Origin: Agrypnia vestita
Lineage: Eukaryota > Arthropoda > Insecta > Trichoptera > Phryganeidae
Direction of reading: 5' to 3'
Assembly (NCBI GenBank): GCA_016648135.1
Contig: JADDOH010023089.1
Coordinates: forward strand, 1-64,000
DNA length: 64,000 nucleotides
Position numbers and translations under genes: made by a program. The stretch's first letter is position 1; every line of letters starts with the position of its first letter. Positions 26,301 through 38,300 of the stretch are shown in pieces. The notes beneath the pieces are model-generated. The model was not told the origin of the DNA, did not search any database, and saw nothing but the letters and a program-made list of their open reading frames with translations.

Positions 26301-29300
26301 TTATTTTGGCGTGCATTTGTCCATGATTTTTAGTTTTCACAATTGCAACACCCCTAATCCAATATTTGTCGTGAAACAACTGTTTCTGTGTGATTTCGCG
26401 TAAACTTGAGGTTAAACTCGGTTTACCCCAGGATTTACGCTTACTTTGATCCAACCTGAAACAACCGGGCCTGAGCCATGTAATTAAAGAAAACAAGAAG
26501 TAGTAAATAAACTATTTAACGTACAACGAATCACATTTCTGACGTATATGGAGTTTACAATAAGCACTATGCTTGATCAGTGCTTATTGTAAACCTCTTG
26601 AAGATGAATCAAGCAATCAGACGAATCATTCAATCAATTATAAAAGAAGATGAATGTTAAATTTTTTAAATTGGGGAGACTCCGGTGGTTAGGTCATGTG
26701 GAGAGATCGACTGAACAACAAACACTGAAGAACCTGCTGAATGAAGATCGATAGGGCGAAGGAGCTGAGAAAGGCAAAAACTATGATGGAGTGGTTACGT
26801 ATCCAAACAAATATCCGCCTTAGGCCCGGTTGTTTCAAGTTGGATCAAAGTAAGCGTTCGTTTAAAGCATAGATTTTTGCTTTCTCCACCAATCAGACGA
26901 TCCGTTTTCATAAATATCAATGCTTTAAACTAACGCTTACTTTAATCCAACTTGAAACAACCGGCCCTTAATGATACAGAACTGGAAAGAGCCGACGCAA
27001 GATCGAGAGCAGTGAAGGAAGACTCCTGAGGCCAAGAGGGGTTATACTTAGAGCCAACAGTGATGATGATGATAAATGTCATGTCACATCTCCAAACTTA
27101 TCAATTGATTGCTGAATAATGATGACTGCTGTCATCGTTGGTCCAATGAAATAGCTCGACTGTTCGCTATCGAATGTTTCGGTTTGTGTTCATGATCATA
27201 CCGCAAATATCCGATCAAAACAAAATAGCTATCTGATTGAAGTTGATAATGACATTCCTTCCTGGGTTGGATTGATTGGATCCGTGGGATTGGTTTGCAG
27301 CAAAGCACATCTCCTGCTCCATTCTGCTCGGTCTCCGGCGATCCTCTTCAGCTCTGCGTAGGAGGCACAATTCATATCTTGGTACACTTGCTCAAGATAT
27401 TCACGACGGCGGCGAGGGTGCCCTCTGGCAATCTTTCCCTCTACCATTCCCTCCAGTATATTTATGAGCAGATTTTCATGGCGTAAGATATGGCCCATCC
27501 ACTTTGCACGTCTTTTCGAGATGGTATTCATCATTGCCTATTTCTGTCTTCCTGTTTTGCCAGCAGGATCGATGAAACCAAGCACTGGTTTCATCGATCC
27601 TGCTGAGAACCTTTTCATTTGTAATGTGATCTCTCCAGGAAATTCCTAAGGCACATCTGTAGGTCCACATCTCGAAGGCTTCTAATCATTTTTTTCTCTG
27701 TCGCCAATGCACCATGTCTCACATCCATACAGCAAAATACTCCACACATAAGTTTTTATTAATTGCTTGTGGAGTTTTAGGTTTATATTATTGGATTCGA
27801 AAATCTTTGATTTTTTTCAAGTTTTGCTTGGTAGATGCGACTGTCAATCTCTTTTTTTGTACGGCTATCCCATATGATTTTACTCCCAAGATAGACAAAC
27901 TCTTTTGCGTTCTTAATTGTAGCTCCTGACATTGTATGTTCATTTGTTGTTAATTTTGTTATATCCTTGTTTATTCTCATGTTGAACTTAGTATTTAGGA
28001 TACTCTCCATAGCTTCCAATGCCTCTTTTAGTTCATCCTCGCTTTCTGCGATTAGAGCAATGTCGCCTGCAAACCTTATCATATCAATTTTTTGGCCGTG
28101 AATTCTAACGCCTCTTCTGTGGCCCATTTCTTCTCTTACTTCGTCTATCGCACTATGAAAATACCCATTAAAAAGCACTGGAGAGAGAAAGCACCCTTGT
28201 CTCACACCTTATCTTATATCTGCATCTTTTTCGGCATTTCCACATCTGATTATTGCGACTTCGTTTTTGTACAGATTGATTCTTGTATGATTCGTCTATC
28301 TCTATATTTTATACCAATCCTTCTCAGTACCTCGAAGAGCTTTTCACATTCCACTTTGTCAAAGGCTTTCTCTATATCTACAAAGGTAATATATGTGTTT
28401 TGGTTTCTTTTGATTCGTTTCTCTAATATCACGCGTAGGGATAGAATAGCCTCCCTGGTTCCCATTCCTCTTCTGAATCCAAATTGGTCTGGAGTACCTC
28501 CAGAATATGGAGTACCTAAGGATTGTCTCGACCTGCTTTTATGACTGAATTATGAATAAATTTTAGTTTACTAATATATTCATTAAAATAGTTCATAAAT
28601 GCAACTGCAATGAGTGCATAAAAATAAATATCTTGATGAATATTTTGTTGTCATACGCGCTTAATATGTGGGTGACGAAAAATGACAGAGTGGTGACGTT
28701 TCTCAAAAAAAATCAACTGGTTCGCTAAAATAATTTTGGCAATCGCTCATACGCCTACTAATCATTTACAGCTGAACTTACCAAAATAAACAGCTATTCT
28801 CGATTTTATTAAATACATATGTTACCTACCTCAACACGCGATTTTATTATAATGACTTATATTATAAATATGTACCTATTACTAATGTTTAAAACTTGTC
28901 TAATATGTCGGTTTCATAATAAAATAATCCGACGAAGTTGTTTACGTGATTATATTATATGTAATTGTTCTAAATATTATATGTAATGTATTCTTATGCT
29001 TATGATGTGTAAACATTTTTTTGATATGAGCATTGTATTTGGGCAACAGTTTTATTTAATTTTTTGTCAATATAAAAATATTCACTTTGCCTATAACTTT
29101 TACCATTAAGGAACGTTATGAAGAGGATCGTTATAGATGCAAGGTCATTTAAAAAACTGATAATCGCAAAGTAAGTATATAAATATAAAATAAAATTGTC
29201 TGCCTATTAAATAAAATTAACTGCTTACCTATATAATGGTGGCAGTACCTACTCATAAACTTGTCATACTCTTACCAGGAAAATGAAAATCAACAAAAAA

Positions 29301-32300
29301 ATATGTCGTCGTGAATTTTCTGTACAACGAACTTTCTTTACAAATTACCATTCACTAATTCAAATAAATGGAAAAGGAATCAATTGATCCTGTCACCATG
29401 GAATCTTAGTTGTGGGAAACGCTAAACACTATTTACACATTATTTATTCCAAAAAGTCACTGGACACCAATTTTATCGGTGAATTGTTCTTAAATTCACA
29501 CTAAGTAATTGTTCTAGAATATTTCACACAGGGTCGCACTAATTCACGTAAATTCGCACGTAAGTGATCGCACTTATTTCCAAATGCCTGTTAGGTACTC
29601 TCTTAATTTATTATCGCTTATTTACACTGCTGGCCACACTCGCACGGTTCGCTTTTCTGTGGTCTTCTATGTCGCGCTGTCAAATAAAAACAACTCTCCA
29701 CGCATGCGCCCGCTCGCCTTTTATACAACACACCGATTTCGTGATGCCTCGAAAACGTTCTATTAGTTTCTTCATATTTCTAGTGATATGAGAATAGCCC
29801 AGTTGGTTCTACATTCATGTGGACCGCTCGAGAGACTTCGATAATGCGCAGTTAGACTCTCGTGACAATACTATTAATTCTCATTAATGAACTGAATGAT
29901 TCTAATAAAGGCAATAATCGATTTAAATAACGCCGTTTTTTGAGCAGATGATTGTCATAGCAAATTGACGGTTGGAATACACACAAAAAAATAATTTTAG
30001 TAAGTATGGAATTGTAACTGTGCCGTTTCTGTAAGTGCGCGTATTTATCAACAAGAAATAGATCTTTCGAAAAATATAGGTATAGTACGAAAAATTTACG
30101 TACTTACTAACTACATAAAACTCGCAGACGTAATAAAGAGCAAATATAATACAGCTTCCGTTCGAAAATATTCAGTAACGCAAACGACTTTAATAGTTTC
30201 AAGAAACAAATTTGACGCGCCAAAACAAGTAAAATAGTAAAAGCATGAAGTTGTGTACAGAAAAGTCGAAAATAAAAACTTTAGCCGTAGCCACGCATTA
30301 CGCCAGTCATCCTTTTCGTAAGCTAAAGATTATTTAATTAACATTTGTTTCCCATAATCTTCAGAAATGCATTTTTTTGCTTGTGTGCGCTGCACGCCAC
30401 TGCTATAAAATATGCACATCAGATATATTTGTTTTCCAATTCCGATTTTTAAATACCAATATTTAATAACAGAGATGAAAATTCATTCAACCACATTCCG
30501 AACAAAAATGAACTAATTTATATAATTCAAAGGAAATTTTCACTTCATTGCAACGTAATGTAGGTAATTAGTTTATTATAAAACTTTCCTACGCGTGACA
30601 CGCATGACATTGGGATATTATAATATACTAGCTATAACTCGTTTAAATGACCTAGGTATTTTTATTCTATATTTCGACTGCCAGTTAGGCTGTGAGAACA
30701 GCGCTGCCTAGAGTAGCGTAGCGTCTTGATAACGTTAGTAATGGACATTATTAAATAGATAATTATGCTTTTTTTGCTTCTTATACCTCATTATTCTTTG
30801 AGCTATCTGTTAGCTTTAGAGACTGACATTGTTACACATAGAATTATACCTTTGTGTACCTTATTTTGTACACCTCATCATAATTTGTGCCACCTGTGAA
30901 TTATATATTTTAATTAATGTTTAATACAAATGATATAATAATATGCGATATGCATTTATTAGTTTTATTATAACATAGAGTAATATGACATACATTTTAT
31001 TTTATTCTAGTCTAGTCTATTAAAATTATAAATAATATTTATATAGCTTTTATTCGCTGTACCTCTCCAAAAAGAGACTAGCTCTTGTACTTGAAGAGGG
31101 TTATTAAAAAATGTGTATATTTTCAAAAAAAATCTTATTCGGAGTAAGTATATTGGATTTATAAAGTCAATGACGTTATAATTTAATTTAATAACAATTT
31201 TTAAATCATAATATTTTTAAAACGGAATAAGGTCAGCTATTGGATCAGAAGTTACGTACAATACGGACATTCGAAATTATTATTATTGGGGATAAGATTC
31301 AACGGTGTACGACTTGGCAAGGGGTTTTCAATTTTATCAACCGGTTCGAATGGGGGATCAAATAAGTGGAAAAGAAATTCAAATTGTATTCTTTATAAAT
31401 TGTAAAAATATTTTTTCCAACGATTTATACATCGAAAAACCTTTCTTTACAGCTGTCTATCAATAAACACTTCCCTTTCCATGTTGCGCACTCGCTGGGC
31501 ATCTGTTAGCTACCTGATGTGTAAATATTATTGTGTACATCTCCCGTCACTCACTATCCTTTCACTCGGCGGGTTTATGTCAAAGTCTTGGCAAGGCTGC
31601 CTGCATGCTCTGCAGTGAGCAAAGGTTACCCTGCCGACAGACTGATCACAATTGGGTGGTTTCCACATAACTTTCATATATATGTATACAATAAGGACAA
31701 CTCGAATAAAAACATTATACAGGTGTCTCAAAAAAGTAACAAAAAAACTAACCCATAAAAACCAAGTTTTTATTATACTCCCTTTCTCATTTACTGGCGG
31801 AAACAGGTTTGGCGCCTAACCTACGCGTTGGGCTCGAGTCGGGCAAGTAATAAAAAATTTCGAAAAATCCAAAATTATACTATAATTATTAATTTTTTTA
31901 AACGAAAATTTGTTAGATCATTTTTATTGTCGCCACGAGTATGTCTACAAAGTTTCAGCTCGATTAGATCACGGGAAAAGGGTTAAAAGTCGATTCAAAG
32001 TTTTTTCGACAGACAAGCAAGCAGACGCTACGAGTTAACAGAAAGGGAGTAAAAAGGGAGACTTCTTCATGTGATTTTGAATAGAAAATATTCTTTACAC
32101 TTTGGATGAAATGTCGACAGTCACGGAGATAAGTTTTTTTTTTCAATATTATTGGCATATTTTCAGTGGATTATCACTACAGTTTTTTAAATATTACTAT
32201 ATGTATTTAAAAAATATCTTTGATACCAGTCTCATAAAATTATTAAAATCTTGCAGAAATTTGAAAAATATTTTTTATAAGGTTTTTACCATTTTATTTC

Positions 32301-35300
32301 ACTTGTAATAATTAATATTCCTTGATGATTTAACAACTGTAACATTTTACAGAAAATAAGTCAGAAATATTGAAAAAAAAATGAAAATTTTAATGCCGCT
32401 TATCTCCGTACAGTCTGTTCAAATCTTTAATAAAGAAGACTTATGTGTGAGTACCCATCAGGGAATTCAATGTATATACAGTTGCCGGCAAACTTCTTGA
32501 AATTTTTTGGCGTAGTGGGGGAATGCGCAGAAGTCAAAATTTGGGTCTCTTTGGTGGAATGGTACATGCGCAAACTTCCCCCCAGTACGCCGTAAAATTT
32601 CAAGATGTTTGCCGGCTACTGTACTCACTTTGTTTGTATTAGTACGCGTCTCAGCGCCAATAACGTCCGCGAAACTGCTGTCGTTGTCAGTTGTCAGTGT
32701 TTCCGGGTGTCAAGGTGGGAGCACGTCAGTTTATATTGTAAAAGTGCAGGATGTTTTGCATATTTTTTAATGATTAATTTTTACATTATTTTTATTTATT
32801 TATTAATGATAAGAGTACTCTATAACTCGATTCGTACTTTACTTTATTCTTCTTTTTATGCTTTAATTTCAACTATTCGATTAATTTTTTGCTTCATTTT
32901 CAGCTTCTTCCAGTCTTTGTCGTTTACTTACAGCCATTGATAATCATATTAACATTAACATAAATAGATAAATTATAAAATAAAAAACTATGAAGTAAAA
33001 TAACAAAAACAACTAATATATAAAAAAAATGTTAATTCATGGGAAGGATTTCGTAAATAGATTTAATATAAATTATTTTGTTTAATTTACCTAATTTACT
33101 AAAAAAATAGGTCGTGGCTAACCTCTTTCCCGCCAATCCAAAAAAATAATTTCTAATGTTTACGAGTATTCCCAGGAACAATATAAACATAACAATATTA
33201 CAATAACTCAATCAGAACAAGCAACACAAGCGACTAAATTATCTATTGCGACAATAAATACTTTCACGGACAAACGTAAATGTGTTAGTTTGTGTTCAGC
33301 CACGTTTTCATCTGTTTTTAATTCCGTTTGAAATTGTATTAAAGTGTTTTATGATTGTTTTATGTAATAATACGTCTTTATTCTCCATTTCCAAAGATGG
33401 GGCCTACAGGGGAACCAAGTAAAAAAACGCGCCCTGCACTGTACCTCAAATCGAGGTGGTGCGGAAATCTGTGCATGGCGTCTATTAATATCATATTTAC
33501 CATGCGTTATTTTATTATGTTGTATGGAACGAAAACACTAATATAATAACATTTTTCAAAAAGTTTAACTATCATTACAGTAACTAATATCGATTATGAA
33601 TAATTCATTCGCTTTATTACAGGTCGAATAAAACGATAAAAACCTCGAAAAAATTGAAAATTGAAATTTTAAATTTTTTTATTATTTAATTTGAGTTGTA
33701 TTAAAGCAAATGAATTTTTCATAATCTACATAAGTTACCTAAGTTACATACGGGGCGCACAAAGGTTGGAAATTAGATTCTGTGCATGCAAAATTCAAAA
33801 CACGAAAGTCGTAATAAAATAAAATATATGCAGCGAAATAAACTTAGTTCCTTGGGTAATAAAGTCCCACTAATAGTTAATTACCTAGAGTAAACCACTC
33901 GTGTCTAGTCGAGCAGGTATGTCGGATACGAGTGTTGTACAAAAGTGGTGTGGTTATATTTTTGAATTTTGTTCTTTGAACTATGGAATCGATAAACTTA
34001 GGTAACTTTTTTTAAATATAATCCACATTTTTATTCAATTAATACCCTACAAAGCCACGATTTGTTTTTAACAAAATATCGTAAATTTCTTCTGCATGCC
34101 TTAGACTGCGAAAACTGGGATTGACCTGTATTGAGTCTAATTGTTGTAAACTATCGTCCTCTAATACCTTGGCTACGGATTTAAAATCAATCGGAGTGCA
34201 CGTCGGTGCGCCTGTATTCAGAATTTATTTATTTTCCAGCTCTCGGATTACCAAGAAAAAAATTGTTTGGAGTATGGTTAAAGGAGCGAGACTTTTCTAA
34301 AGGAAGTAAAAAAAGCTGTTTTAAGGGCGATTAATACAACAAAGTATAATAAAAAAACTTTGTTAAATTTTTGTGGACAAATACGTCGAAAGTGGATCAA
34401 TTGTGGACGTCATAAAGACAAGTTTAGAATTAAATATAAAGTGTGGTTAGGTGGTATAATCAAGTTTTCAATACTACATTTATTTTATTTTTTATATTTT
34501 TAAATTGGTTTATTATTATTATTTAATGAGTACAGAATACAAATAAACACTAAAATAATTTCGCTCGCTTAGATTGTCTTTTCCGACCACTGTGGGGCGT
34601 GCAGTGAGAACAAGAAACATGACTTTTTCTTAAGAATATATTTTGAAAAGAAACCGAAATAAGACATGTATCTCGTAATATTCCTATCACAATAATTAAT
34701 ATGTTATTCAGATTTTAATATTTCACAATATTTTGCCAGATAAATATAAATATTTAATTTCGATTTTTTTTTCCATATATATGTTTCAATAAAAATCGTG
34801 CTTGTGTTCTCACTACGCGTCCCTTCCGTAACTTCAAGTTCATGTTCAATTTTTTGTAAAAAATAAGTCAGAAATATTGTAAAAAAATGCAAACTTTGAC
34901 ATTGCATATCTCCATAACTATTGATATTAGGAATGTTTGAACATTTTCGACTCATTATCAAGGCAGGAATGTACGTATATTGTTATGTTTGTTTTAAATG
35001 TTGTCACATAAATAGATACCTAATTATTATTTTAAAAATATACATTTATTTGTAAACATCTTGTTACTCATACATAAGTCACCTTTATTAAAGATTTGAA
35101 CAGACTGTACAGTAGAAGGCAAACATCTTGAAATTTTACGGCGTAGTGGGGGGAAGTTTGCGCATGTACCATTCCACCAAAGAGACCCAAATTTTGTCTT
35201 CTGCGCATTCAATTTCAAGAAGTTTGCCGGCAACTGTATCAATAATGGATTATGTTACAAAACCATTTCTTTTCGGTTTTATATTTTTTAAAGAACCAAC

Positions 35301-38300
35301 GATCAATGACGTACGTTCTGTGAAAGCGGACAATATGTGTGGGGTAGCAAAGGCAGAAATATCCAAAAAATAAAAATAATTTTTTGAATGACATCACCCA
35401 GGATTACAATTTAAAATACACTGAATTCTAGATTTTATGTATCTTTCCTACCAAAATTATGTTTCCTATAAATTTATAGGCTATGTTTCCTAAAAATCTC
35501 GAATTCAGTAGGTACGTTATAAATTGGTAATCCTTGATGACTAATTCAATTTTTTTGGATATTGCTGCCTTTGCTTTTATACCCCACATACATTATAATA
35601 CATAAATTTTGTATGGACTGAATGAAAAAAAATATCTTCATATTGTGAAAGAATGTAACAAGTCCAAAACGTTAAAGGTAACAGATACACGTGCTTATTA
35701 GTGGCATGCTCATAAATCAACCGGCGGTTGTATGGCTAGTGGCATGTTAGTTACTAGCAATGTGCGTACACACATGCCACTAATAAGCAAGGCCTAGAGA
35801 AGGTCGATACTGCGCATGCTCACGTCCCACTAAATAAGCATGTGTATCTGTAGCTTAACCTTAGTTTTGTGTAAAATTTAAATTATATAACATAGCCATT
35901 ATTGATATTAGCGAGTTACATATGTACCTACACATTTCGATTGTTATAATAATGCAATCAAAAATAAACGGCACTTACTTAGGCCCCGTTGTTTCAAGTT
36001 GGATTTTAGAATAAATGTTCATTTAAAGCAGCGGTGCTCAACCTTTTTTTTCTTCGGGCCACATACATATGTTTGCTAAGTTACGCGGGCCGCAACATTA
36101 TATTTATGTACTTATATGACGAAAAAAAAATCATGTGGAGAAAAACAGTATTGGTTGAAATCAGTTTGATTAGGGTACCGCCACTTGATTAATAAACAAA
36201 TATATTTTTAAATATAACAGAATGATAATAATACTTATTGCTTATCATCACACCACCCAATATCAGGTCAAATATTAACAACCGCTTATTTCCTACACTA
36301 AATTTATTTTGATCATACCTGTATACTCAAAATATAATAATGAAAAAATAAAACTCAAAACTAACGTACGTACCTATATAGGCTATCCAAGCGTTCATTT
36401 TTGTTTAGCGTCTTAACAAAAACAATAGATTAATAAACGCACACGAAAATATGATTTAAGATTACGGATTCTAAGGCCGGCCGCACTTTGGATATGAATT
36501 ATTACGTACGTATTCGTACGATTGTTTTCGTACGTATGGAGCGCGCACATTGATTGCGTCTTGCGTTGGTCACGATCAGTTACTTTTCGCATTTCTCCAA
36601 TAACGTTTGTGCCAAATGAATAATCTGTATCTTCTGCAAAACTATTGCGGCAGACTTAAATAATGACAAATTTCATGACTGTCTATCTAATAGATTCACA
36701 AATGCTGGGGATAATCGAAGTGCAACGAGAGCTCATAAAATCGGAGAAATATTTAAAAGTTTTTTTATTCGAAGTACATAATTATACCTCACCTTCATTA
36801 AACCAAATTATTTAACTTACAAGTATTTTTGAGTTGTTTAGAGATTATCCATGATATGCGCTGATGGTCACGTAGTTGAATCACTTTGGTCCCACAAACG
36901 TTTGTGGTCATGTGTCAAATTGACAAAATTTTCAATATCCAATATCCATCGTACTTACGAAATCGAAAAAATTTCCGAACAAATCCGGATCGTGTCGGAC
37001 GTCGCATCTATACGTGCGTACACGCACTACTAAATCGTGTACAGTGTGCGATGTTCAATACTACTTCGAAGGTCAGGAATGTACTTGCGTATTCGTACGT
37101 ATACGTACTACTCAATTTCGTACCATTAAAATTTTCGCATCCAGTGTGCGGCCGGCGTAACACCTTATTACAGATGAAACGGGGGACGAATTTATACGAT
37201 ATTTATTGATTAAAAATAACGAAATAGGAACATAAGTAATATGTATATAATATACAATAATTTATATGTTACTAGCTGTCGCCGATTGCTTAACTGCTAG
37301 TAACATATAAATTTATAGGAAACATGATTTTGGAAAAGACAGATGCATAATATCTATAATTCAATATATTCTAAATTAGTAATCCTCGGTGACTGCATTC
37401 AAAATATTTTTGGATACATTGAATATATTGGCTTTTACAATCAATATTATTCGGCCTTTGCTTTTATACACACATATCTACTTGATCGAAGGATTTTGAA
37501 AAATATCGGTTGGTTAAAAGTAGCAAAGGTAAAATGTGAAATTTTCGAATTCACACTAAAAAAATACTTTTATTAGGAAAAAAGATCGGATAGTTTTCGA
37601 GATATTTTCATAATTTTTAATATAATTTTCAGATGATATTATATATACAGATGAAAGCAAAAAAAAACTTTTTTTTCAAAATTCTGACTACGCACGACCC
37701 TCTAATGGATTTTAACACCAAAGTGGTCCAGTTCGTGGCAATAAATATACCGCTCTCTCATCGTTTTCAAACATTTACAAAAATAACCGCCTACACAATA
37801 CATCTTTGCGATTTACAGACATAATTTGCTAAAATTCTTCAGAATTATTTCCGTGCAAATAATAATTTAGATAATTTTAATCAATGTGTTGTTACATTTA
37901 ATTAAAATAGTTACATTTTTGATAGATAGATAGCCTTTTTACACATTTCTCCAGAGCGTCACGGAACATTAATTACCGCAGTCGTATAATATTTCGGTGG
38001 CAGGAAGACTTGATTTACTGCTTACTACACCCACTTGATATGATTCTGGATTAAACTATTTTGAATTTTAAACTTGTGATGTATTAGGTCCTTACATATG
38101 AAATTGGTGTTTTGCCGTACTGGCAAATTTGATCTCAAATATCTTCTCTTTGGTTAGGAATTCCAAATCCAAATTTATACAGCTATTTACTCATGTATTT
38201 GTGTTTTGAAAATTATAATTCATTTATTTTTTCCTCAATTGTTTTTTTCTTTGCGTCACTCAGTTTACAAAATGAAAAACTTGAAATATCGCGTTATTTA

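Larger units (their letters stand above)
24740..26471 (-). mobile_element. PIF/Harbinger-type element, 1.7 kb copy with internal coding remnants
   Basis: Left GCCCGGTTGTTTCAAGTTGG and the complemented right end GGCCCGGTTGTTTCAGGTTG are matching terminal repeats that continue through ATCAAAGTAAGCG. TTA precedes the left end and TGA follows the right end, a decayed 3-bp duplication. The interior holds an older repeat (24960-25270), a SINE on the - strand (about 25440-25605) and a small - strand gene remnant (25765-26105). The small MITEs at 19986, 26823 and 48657 share its ends. No HARBI1-like transposase is visible, so it may be a composite or deleted copy. Confidence 0.7.

Noticed and set aside
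28092..28544. 150-codon + strand open frame
   Set aside because: Antisense to the LINE reverse transcriptase, which has clear motifs in order on the - strand.
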